A program made the translations under genes and the position numbers. A stretch of DNA of 64,000 nt from the NCBI GenBank assembly GCA_016721315.1, contig JADKIL010000001.1, positions 62,001 to 126,000 of the forward strand, written 5' to 3'. The notes beneath the pieces were generated by a model. The model did no database searches, was not told where the DNA came from, and saw only the letters and a list, made by a program, of their open reading frames with translations. Below, piece by piece: positions 58,210 to 64,000 of this stretch; position 1 is the stretch's first letter, and each line of letters begins with the position of its first letter. The DNA is from Candidatus Villigracilis vicinus (lineage in GTDB: Bacteria; Chloroflexota; Anaerolineae; Anaerolineales; Villigracilaceae).

Positions 58210-58766
58210 TTTTTTCCTTTGTTCATCAACCAGATGACGACTCCCAAAATAATCAAACCAATACTTGCAAGGGAGGCGATGAATTTAATGGCTGTAAAAA
58301 ATGCCGCCGCCAGCGCGTCCAGCCGATTTGGATATACTACGATGATTGAAACAATGCTTGCATTTTCAAGGTAATCTCCGACCATTGCGGCGAAGGGCAG
58401 CGTGTTCAATAATTGCCAGGCGCTGTCAGGCTGAAAGACTTGCCGAAAAAGAAGTGTGATTGCAACGGATAGAAACAATGCCTGTGCGAGCGGAATAAAA
58501 AGGTCAACTGGCGAAACGCGCGTCAGGTAGAGACGACGCCCGTGCGCACCGTAATCTGTCAATTGACTGTACAGGGAATCCGCCGAGCGCCAAAACTGTG
58601 TATCGGGTACATTGCGCCCACCTGCCAGCGACATGAGTTCCGCCGATGGACTGATGGAAGAGGTCATGGCGTACCCCAGACCAAACATAATGAGCGTGAG
58701 TAACAACCACAACCTGACACTGGCAATCTGTTGGATGCGTTTATTTAAATCATTCAGTAGTTTCAT
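58206..58766 (-). CDS. Membrane protein, unknown function
   Basis: 186 residues with hydrophobic segments near 18-34 (WLLLTLIMFGLGYAMTS), 88-106 (LFIPLAQALFLSVAITLLF), 122-140 and 158-178 (FIASLASIGLIILGVVIWL). No family recognised. It overlaps the methyltransferase by four bases, which suggests a shared task at the membrane. GATGAAACT precedes the start at a distance compatible with weak translation. Confidence 0.68.
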   Translation of the reverse strand: MKLLNDLNKRIQQIASVRLWLLLTLIMFGLGYAMTSSISPSAELMSLAGGRNVPDTQFWRSADSLYSQLTDYGAHGRRLYLTRVSPVDLFIPLAQALFLSVAITLLFRQVFQPDSAWQLLNTLPFAAMVGDYLENASIVSIIVVYPNRLDALAAAFFTAIKFIASLASIGLIILGVVIWLMNKGKK

Positions 58767-58833
58767 CTTATGTCGCTTTCATTGATTTTTTGGAGAATGG
58801 AAATATTCCATTCTCCACAAAATCTTTTCATGA

Positions 58834-59214
58834 TTACGCGTTTGCAGTTGCTTTTGGGCGCCACAGCGTCAGCAGGATGATGAACAGCGTGGCATTGAAC
58901 ATGGGGAAGCCCGAGTGGGCGAGGGCGACAACGCCCGTTGCGGTGTAGAAAATTCCCACAGCCAAGTCCACGGCTTGAATCAGGATCATATTGTTGATCC
59001 AAAATGCGTGTTTTTCAGGGTCGCGGGCAATGACCAACATGCCAATGCCATACGCCAGAAAGCGGGCGGCGAGCATTCCGAGTGGATAGGCGTTATCTGC
59101 ACCGGGGGTCGAGAGTCCCTGCATTGACAAAAATTGCAGCGGCAGGAACAGATAGAAGGCTCCGAGAATTAATTGCACAACTCCGATGAGGCGTAATAAA
59201 ACTTTCAATTTCAT
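58834..59214 (-). CDS. Small four-helix membrane protein (DoxX/DUF4345-like)
   Basis: 126 residues, four hydrophobic segments (VLLRLIGVVQLILGAFYLFLP, MLAARFLAYGIGMLVIA, NNMILIQAVDLAVGIFYTATGVVA, FNATLFIILLTLW). The layout resembles DoxX-like or DUF4345 proteins; the call is by layout only. It has AAGGAGAACC upstream. A 25-bp palindrome at 59245-59269 matching that of the rrf2 gene lies just upstream, so Rrf2 probably controls it. Confidence 0.7.
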   Translation of the reverse strand: MKLKVLLRLIGVVQLILGAFYLFLPLQFLSMQGLSTPGADNAYPLGMLAARFLAYGIGMLVIARDPEKHAFWINNMILIQAVDLAVGIFYTATGVVALAHSGFPMFNATLFIILLTLWRPKATANA

Positions 59215-59244
59215 GGTGGTTCTCCTTGGTTGATTTTATTTATA

Positions 59245-59269
59245 AACTATATATATTGAATATATAGTT
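59245..59269. promoter_or_regulatory. Putative Rrf2 operator 1
   Basis: AACTATATAT, five bases, ATATATAGTT: a 25-bp palindrome 31 bases before the start of the small membrane-protein gene. Same length and half-site (AACTAwATAT) as operator 2. Confidence 0.7.
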
Positions 59270-59286
59270 ATTTACAAAAAAAAAGA

Positions 59287-59715
59287 TTATTGGTTCAAAC
59301 TTGCCATGAGATTGGCAATGGTGGTTTTCGCAAGGCGTGATTTCATGCCTTCTTCGGCGTCGGTAAGCACGGCATTGACAGATTGTTGCGCTCGGGTGGG
59401 CTTTTTGCCCGTGACCCGCAATTGATGATCCTGCCGAAACATAGGCTTGCCTGCTTCGAGGGCATTGAACACATCCAGCAGGGTGATCTCTTTGGCTGGC
59501 TTTGCCAAACGAACGCCACCCCGTGAGCCTTCGCGCGTCTCGATGATTCCCGCATTCGCCAGGTTGCCCAGGATCTTCACCGCCGATGGGCTGGGAATAT
59601 TAAGGGAGGTCGAAATTTCCTTTGTCGGGACAAAGTCGAAATAATTCTGCGCGACCTTGTCCCCAACAAAGAGGACGACGAATATGGCTTGGGAGAACGA
59701 GAGTGAATAACTCAT
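59287..59715 (-). CDS. Rrf2 family transcriptional regulator
   Basis: 142 residues. Winged-helix N-terminus (TKEISTSLNIPSPSAVKILGNLANAGIIETREGSRGGVRLAKPAKEITLLDVFNALE) is typical Rrf2. It has no cysteine at all, so it is not an iron-sulfur sensor like IscR or NsrR and may respond through another ligand, as in the YwnA group. A perfect operator-like palindrome overlaps its own promoter and abuts the ATG at 59715, which indicates autoregulation and a leaderless transcript. The NmrA-like gene lies directly upstream. Confidence 0.88.
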   Translation of the reverse strand: MSYSLSFSQAIFVVLFVGDKVAQNYFDFVPTKEISTSLNIPSPSAVKILGNLANAGIIETREGSRGGVRLAKPAKEITLLDVFNALEAGKPMFRQDHQLRVTGKKPTRAQQSVNAVLTDAEEGMKSRLAKTTIANLMASLNQ

Positions 59716-59740
59716 AACTAAATATAGTTTATATTTAGTT
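59716..59740. promoter_or_regulatory. Putative Rrf2 operator 2 with promoter
   Basis: AACTAAATAT, five bases, ATATTTAGTT. It lies between the NmrA-like gene and rrf2 and overlaps a minus-strand promoter (TTGACA at 59754-59749, 17 bp, TAAACT at 59731-59726) ten bases before the rrf2 ATG. Confidence 0.72.
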
Positions 59741-60609
59741 TATTGATTTGTCAAGGTTTTTTAACCATTCTTGCAGCGTCACTCGCGGTGCTCCGAGCAA
59801 CCGATTGGCTTCCTCGGGCGAACCGTCTTCGCCCCAGTTCTCGTAATGCTTCATCAGCACCGCCATGCCTTTCCATTCAGCGTTGAAGGTGAGCGCGCCC
59901 AGCGCGGCGAGCATTTGTGTGGACATCGGCGCAACCTTCACGCCTGTATGGTCTGCGTAGATTTTCATCGCCTCGCCCATCGTGTAGGCTTCAGGTCCAA
60001 AAATATAAAGTTCCTTGTTCAGGGTTTCATCTGTTTGATAACTCTTCGAAACCATGCGCGCATAATCTTCGGCTGCGATCCAATGCAGTGGGTGAGGTAG
60101 ATTCCCGATCAGTGAAATGCTTTTGCCTTGTACGAAGAGCGGAAGCGTCTCCATGAACCACGAAGCGCGGAAGATGGTGTACGGCACGCCGCTGGATTTA
60201 AGTGCCGCTTCGCCCTTAACCTTTGACCTGCTCTCTGGCGTATCAGCCTTTTCCTCGCTGACGGCATACGCCGAAAGATCGTCACCCGCCCAACTCCCAG
60301 TTCTTTTGCAATATTGGCAATATCGCGTACAGCCAGATGATCCATGCGGTCATAGTCCGCTTCGGTGGGACCACCCTTCAAACTGATGTGGACTCCATCC
60401 ACGCCTATCATCGCCTCTCTGAGAGCGGCGGCATTATCTACATCGCCTTTGACGATTTCATATCCAGCGCCTAAAAGTTTTTGCGCCTTTTCAGGGTTAC
60501 GCGCCAACAAGCGGACATTGAATCCGTCCGCTTTGAGTTGTTGGGCAACGGGTTTGCCGAGCATACCCGTCCCGCCGATGATGAGGATAGTTTTGTTGGT
60601 AATTGTCAT
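59735..60609 (-). CDS. NmrA-like NAD(P)-binding oxidoreductase, frameshifted
   Basis: First frame (60609 to about 60275): TILIIGGTGMLGKPVAQQLKADGFNVRLLARNPEKAQKLL with the dinucleotide loop, and ELGVGRVTIF. The continuation (SAYAVSEEKADTPESRSK, GEAALKSSGVPYTIFRASWFMETLPLF and on to 59735) is in another frame. Adding one T to ATCTTTCGGCG (ATC TTT TCG GCG) restores about 290 residues. Atypical SDRs of this kind (NmrA/HSCARG, YwnB) sense or use NADPH. In Bacillus an Rrf2 gene also sits beside such a gene. Confidence 0.83.
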
Positions 60610-60657
60610 GATTTCCTTTCAACTGAATTATCTAACTCAGATAAGCCGAAAAAGATT

Positions 60658-60729
60658 TAACCACAGAGAGCACAGAGTCCACTGAGAAAATCTTTTAAAA
60701 ATCTCCGTGGTCTTCGTGGTCTCTGTGGT
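60658..60729. repeat. Palindromic element, 'CCACAGAGA' family
   Basis: AACCACAGAGAGCACAGAG and CTTCGTGGTCTCTGTGGT pair imperfectly around AAAATCTTTTAAAAATCT. A common bacterial intergenic repeat type. The remaining bases upstream of the NmrA-like gene hold nothing else. Confidence 0.7.
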
Positions 60730-60771
60730 GAGAGATTTTTTTACAAAAAACAAAGATTCATTTCTAAGTTT

Positions 60772-61437
60772 CTAAAGCCTGTTTGCAAATTCTTGAATCC
60801 GTTCCGCGCTCCGAATGACAGGACCATGCCCAAAGCAAATCACCTGCGGCTTGAGAGCGGCGATCTTTTTGATGGACTTGCGGTTTTCTTCAGGATCAGT
60901 TGTGAACACGGTGAGCGGCTCATCAAACTCTGGCAGGGTGGTGAAGAAGTTGATATTGCGCAGTACATCGCCTGCTATCAACACGCCGTCATGTTCGCGC
61001 CAAAAACAAATATGTCCCGCCGAATGCCCCGGTGTTTCAATAACGACAAAATCTTCAACCTTGTCACCTTCCTGCAAAATTCGGTCAACGGGATGACCAG
61101 GTCCAGCCATAAAATTTTGTTCGAAGATGACAACTGGGTGTTTTGGGTTCGGCATAGCCCCGACCACCAAACCGCTTTCCGCCTCAGGCTTATCCTTTTC
61201 TCCCACCCAAAACGGAATCCCCAACTTTTTGCATAACTCTGCGCTTGCGCCCTGATGGTCGGGATGCGCGTGAGTCAACGCGTGCGCGGTCAACTTATGG
61301 TCGCCAAGCTGACGTAAAATGGTGCGCCCCGAAAACTTGATACCTGCATCAATTAATGTGGAGCCGACCAGATAAGCATTAATCATCTGGCGCGGCGTGA
61401 CTGGAATTTGAAAAACATCTTTTGCAATTTGAATCAT
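60772..61437 (-). CDS. Metallo-beta-lactamase-fold hydrolase
   Basis: 221 residues. LTHAHPDHQGASAELCKKLG (HxHxDH-type metal site, here HAHPDH), TPGHSAGHICFWREHDGVLIAGDVL and a late CFGHGPVI supply the zinc ligands. The closest functions are glyoxalase-II-like and related thioesterase activities; the substrate is not known. AAGGAG precedes the ATG at 61437. It is next to a MerR regulator. Confidence 0.85.
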   Translation of the reverse strand: MIQIAKDVFQIPVTPRQMINAYLVGSTLIDAGIKFSGRTILRQLGDHKLTAHALTHAHPDHQGASAELCKKLGIPFWVGEKDKPEAESGLVVGAMPNPKHPVVIFEQNFMAGPGHPVDRILQEGDKVEDFVVIETPGHSAGHICFWREHDGVLIAGDVLRNINFFTTLPEFDEPLTVFTTDPEENRKSIKKIAALKPQVICFGHGPVIRSAERIQEFANRL

Positions 61438-61482
61438 TCTGTCTCCTTGCCCCCGTTTATACAGTCTTCCCCAACGTCAGAG

Positions 61483-62337
61483 TCAAGGTTTGCAGAAGGG
61501 AAGTTGCATTTCCACCGTCACATTATCTTCATCTTCGCAGGTGAGCTCGCGTCCGAACAAATGCAATTCGCGATACGCGCCATTCGCCTCGTAACCGTTT
61601 TCACCAACCCACTGGAACAAAGCCCCAATCGCATCACCGACTTCGAGTAATTTTCCATGATGGATGACGGAAGCCATTTCTTTCACCGCAGGTAGTTGAT
61701 GAAATTCCACGCCTCCTGTCTGGACCTTGAGCCTGTTTCTGTTTTCCCAGACCTTTTCCTCCACGATAGCAGCCACCTCCATGTTGATGTCCGTTTCGAC
61801 ATATTCAACGTTGTCATAGATTGCCAATTCAGGCTCCAGCGGTGTGACCTGATTCTCGTCGAGCCAGCGATAGACAGAGTCATACATCCCGCAGCGGACG
61901 TGGATAATTTCATCCAGCGTGGCAAGTGAAATTCGCGCCGAAACAACCGTCAGCGGGCGGACTTCCTTCACAGTCACTTCATACGGCGAGACCGTTCCCT
62001 CGCGTTCGATCTGTCGCAGACGCGCCGCCACCCGCATGAGGCGCAATTTCCCCTCTTTGAGTTCCTGTTCCAAATCTGCCTGCTTCATCATTAACATGCC
62101 GCGCAACTGCTCGGCGGATAGATCATCCTTAAGCAGTTGCGCGATCTGGTCGAGGGTGAGTCCCAGATCCTTCAACGCGATGATACGGTTGAGGCGGGGG
62201 AGTTGTTCGGCTTCGTAATAGCGATAGCCTGTAAATCTATCGACGTGAACGGGTTTGATTAAACCCATCTCATCATAAATCCGCAAAGCGCGGACAGATA
62301 CCTGCGCCAGTTGTGAGAAGTCACCGATTTTTAGCAT
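61483..62337 (-). CDS. MerR family regulator with GyrI-like effector domain
   Basis: 284 residues. MerR helix-turn-helix (MLKIGDFSQLAQVSVRALRIYDEMGLIKPVHVDRFTGYRYYEAEQL), a long coiled-coil dimer helix (about 75-118), and a C-terminal GyrI/AraC-effector-like domain of about 150 residues (YEVTVKEVRPLTVVSARISL...), the BmrR/TipA-type layout that binds hydrophobic cationic drugs. Its own promoter has a 19-bp spacer, the mark of MerR control. The ATG is seven bases from the -10 box and lacks a ribosome site. Confidence 0.9.
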   Translation of the reverse strand: MLKIGDFSQLAQVSVRALRIYDEMGLIKPVHVDRFTGYRYYEAEQLPRLNRIIALKDLGLTLDQIAQLLKDDLSAEQLRGMLMMKQADLEQELKEGKLRLMRVAARLRQIEREGTVSPYEVTVKEVRPLTVVSARISLATLDEIIHVRCGMYDSVYRWLDENQVTPLEPELAIYDNVEYVETDINMEVAAIVEEKVWENRNRLKVQTGGVEFHQLPAVKEMASVIHHGKLLEVGDAIGALFQWVGENGYEANGAYRELHLFGRELTCEDEDNVTVEMQLPFCKP

Positions 62338-62344
62338 GAAGTAA

Positions 62345-62375
62345 AGTATAAACTCTTACACAGGGGGAGAGTCAA
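62345..62375 (-). promoter_or_regulatory. MerR-type promoter with 19-bp spacer
   Basis: Minus strand TTGACT (62375-62370), 19-bp spacer, TATACT (62350-62345). The spacer carries the dyad ACTCT...AGAGT. MerR regulators untwist such over-long spacers to activate transcription. Confidence 0.82.
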
Positions 62376-62443
62376 GTTCTACCTCGACCAGTTGGCGTTG
62401 TATAAACATAAAAAAGCAGTTGCCTGCATTAAATTTTGTGAGG

Positions 62444-62923
62444 CTAGCAGATTTTTATTTGAACGTCTTCTGCTTCTGGTCGGGAGGAGAAATTTCCGCA
62501 CAGGATTTTGTGACCGTCTTTGAAGTAAATTTCCAGGCTGTAGGTGCGTGGACCTGAGTCCCAGTCGTGTTCGCGGACTTCGCTTTTGGTAATATCGCGG
62601 AAGGTGTAGCGTTTTGTCCGCAGGGCGTTGACCGCGGTTTCGTAGCGGTGGGTGATAGTCTGATGTTTCAGGTCGAAGGTGGTGGTTTGATTCATGCCGA
62701 AAATCGCCGCGCCGATGAACCCCAAACTGACCGCGATGGCTCCCAGCGAAATGAGAACGAAGAAAATCATCACGAACGAGAACTCACTCCACTGCCGTTT
62801 GATGAAAAACTCATACGGAGCCAGCCAGGGGAGTAATCCCATCAGGAAGAGGAATATCCGTATTCCCGTGGACATGGTCTCGGTGATTTCGATTTTGTCT
62901 TCGGTTTGGGTCAAGTGAGTCAT
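62444..62923 (-). CDS. Membrane protein, unknown function
   Basis: 159 residues from the ATG at 62923, preceded by AAAGGAGACGCC; a longer start at 62953 overlaps that site. Two hydrophobic segments (IRIFLFLMGLLPWLAPYEFF, FVMIFFVLISLGAIAVSLGFIGAAIFG) precede an about 80-residue soluble domain (TTTFDLKHQTITHRYETAVNALRTKRYTFRDITKSEVREHDWDSGPRTYSLEIYFKDGHKIL). The soluble part resembles the PH-like or DUF-type domains that follow two TMs in many bacterial proteins. No function can be assigned. Confidence 0.68.
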   Translation of the reverse strand: MTHLTQTEDKIEITETMSTGIRIFLFLMGLLPWLAPYEFFIKRQWSEFSFVMIFFVLISLGAIAVSLGFIGAAIFGMNQTTTFDLKHQTITHRYETAVNALRTKRYTFRDITKSEVREHDWDSGPRTYSLEIYFKDGHKILCGNFSSRPEAEDVQIKIC

Positions 62924-62979
62924 GGCGTCTCCTTTTGCAGATTCTATCTGCAAGGATTGCAGAATGGGTTAACAATGAC

Positions 62980-63684
62980 TTAACTATTTTTCCTGCTCAT
63001 CAAAATCATCGAAGTGATGATGACTACATCCTGCGCGAAGTGAATTGCCCAAGCGATGAGAAGTCCCTGCGTTTCAACGAGGCTCATCGCCAACAGCCAG
63101 CCGAGGAATCCCGCCATCAATGCGCCGACCACGCCGCTGGGCATTCCGAAATAATGCGGTGCGCCGAAGACAATGCCTGAGATCAGGACGATGACGGATA
63201 CCGAGAAAATTCCATACAGCGGCGAGATGATTCCGATTCTGAAGATGGCTTCTTCTGAAAAAGCATTCGCCATCGAAAATGGAATTGACCAGAGCAGGCT
63301 GAACAGAAAGTAGCGATAGTCCACGCCTGCTTTTTTCAACTGGAAGAACATGAAGATAGCTGTGCCGAGGGTGATATACAACCCAAGTGTGAGGGCAATC
63401 TCCAGCCAGGTCTCGTTGCCTGTGACACCGAGCCACCCAATTTTGCTGATGTGTGCGTTGACATCTCCCACGCGGAAGAAGCGCGCGAAGTTTTCAGGGT
63501 TGAGAAAATAGACGAGCAGTAGAACAATGGCGGTCAACACCAATTGCAGGGATTGAAATTTGATTTGTGTGTTGACAACTGGATCGGAGTGGAACACGGT
63601 TTTGATTTTGGCAGTGACAGGTCGAAGGGCGAAAATGCCTGCGGCGGCGAGACCAACTATCAGGGCGGTGAGAAGCGGCGTCAT
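62980..63684 (-). CDS. CPBP family intramembrane metalloprotease (1)
   Basis: 234 residues from the ATG at 63684, with GGAGG upstream; an in-frame ATG at 63696 overlaps the previous gene. Motif 1 is SEEAIFRIG (family EExxxR), motif 2 IVFGAPHYFGMPSG, motif 3 IHFAQDVVII, all in the right order in an eight-segment-like membrane protein. CPBP enzymes process prenylated proteins or bacteriocins. It starts one base after the stop of another CPBP gene. Confidence 0.85.
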   Translation of the reverse strand: MTPLLTALIVGLAAAGIFALRPVTAKIKTVFHSDPVVNTQIKFQSLQLVLTAIVLLLVYFLNPENFARFFRVGDVNAHISKIGWLGVTGNETWLEIALTLGLYITLGTAIFMFFQLKKAGVDYRYFLFSLLWSIPFSMANAFSEEAIFRIGIISPLYGIFSVSVIVLISGIVFGAPHYFGMPSGVVGALMAGFLGWLLAMSLVETQGLLIAWAIHFAQDVVIITSMILMSRKNS

Positions 63685-63685
63685 G

Positions 63686-64000
63686 TCAGCCTCCAATTCC
63701 GACGATGATGAAAATCGTCTCGATGAGGTTCAATGCCAGATGTGCAGCAAATGGTGCGATAACATTTTTGCGCGTGACACGAAGATAAGCAAAAGGCACG
63801 CCAGCGACAAGTCCCACCAACACGATGTACCAGAAGCCGCCCGTCCAGTGCAGAATGCCGAAGAAGAAAACCGAAAGCGCGATGGCAACGGGTTGGCTGA
63901 ATTTTCCAAGCAGACGAGTGAGACCGTAGCCGCGATAAATGCTTTCTTCGACGAAGGGCGCGAAGAGCACGTCCGCGATGGCGAAGGGGATGAGCGACGC
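63686..64000 (-). CDS. CPBP family intramembrane metalloprotease (2), partial
   Basis: The N-terminus is outside the window; about 104 C-terminal residues are visible. PFVEESIYRGYGLTRLLG is the EExxxR catalytic motif, SVFFFGILHWTG the second motif and FAAHLALNLIETIF the third. It forms a tandem with the CPBP gene downstream and the two are translated together. Confidence 0.85.
   Translation of the reverse strand, partial: ASLIPFAIADVLFAPFVEESIYRGYGLTRLLGKFSQPVAIALSVFFFGILHWTGGFWYIVLVGLVAGVPFAYLRVTRKNVIAPFAAHLALNLIETIFIIVGIGG

Overview
The window reads as a chromosomal segment of an Anaerolineae-like member of the Chloroflexota. This is inferred from gene content and style, not from a marker search: a LysW carrier system inside an arginine cluster, a stand-alone AICAR transformylase, VanW and LCP envelope proteins, DUF4870 membrane proteins and many short palindromic intergenic repeats. 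No prophage, insertion sequence, CRISPR array or rRNA was seen. There is one tRNA (Asn).

Positions 1-6309 (minus strand) hold aspartate-family genes: aspartokinase and aspartate-semialdehyde dehydrogenase behind a threonine leader-peptide attenuator, then metY, metA and a second metY behind a SAM-I riboswitch with its own terminator. Positions 6369-21424 (plus strand) hold an arginine cluster: an arginine-rich leader peptide with attenuator, argG, argH (frameshifted), lysW, lysX, lysY/argC, lysZ/argB, a split purine pair (AICAR transformylase and IMP cyclohydrolase), carA, carB, argD/lysJ and lysK. Positions 21485-35132 hold branched-chain genes: an Ile/Leu/Val leader peptide with attenuator, ilvD, ilvB, ilvN, ilvC, leuA, leuC, an opposed HNH endonuclease gene, leuD, cimA, leuB and ilvE.

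Positions 35218-41157 hold the conserved rpsB-tsf-pyrH-frr-uppS-cdsA block, then glpX and tRNA-Asn. Positions 41163-48335 encode envelope proteins (an SH3-like lipoprotein, VanW, LCP), Trm112, a HEAT-repeat protein, two DUF4870 proteins and fmt. Positions 48337-53140 hold a divergent oxyR-katG pair with a near-consensus OxyR site, then glpK. From 53173 to the end all genes are on the minus strand: a TetR-SDR-glycosyltransferase operon, metallo-beta-lactamase-fold hydrolases, a methyltransferase, an Rrf2 regulator with paired operators, an NmrA-like oxidoreductase, a MerR regulator and two CPBP proteases.

Main points: three amino-acid attenuators (Thr, Arg, Ilv) can be read directly with their antiterminator pairings; several transcripts look leaderless; LysW-type carrier genes sit where acetyl-glutamate arginine genes are expected; palindromic repeats have entered carA, carB and lysK in frame; an HNH gene splits leuC from leuD beside a compositionally odd leuC tail. 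Three genes carry single-base frameshifts at short T runs, which may be sequence errors.
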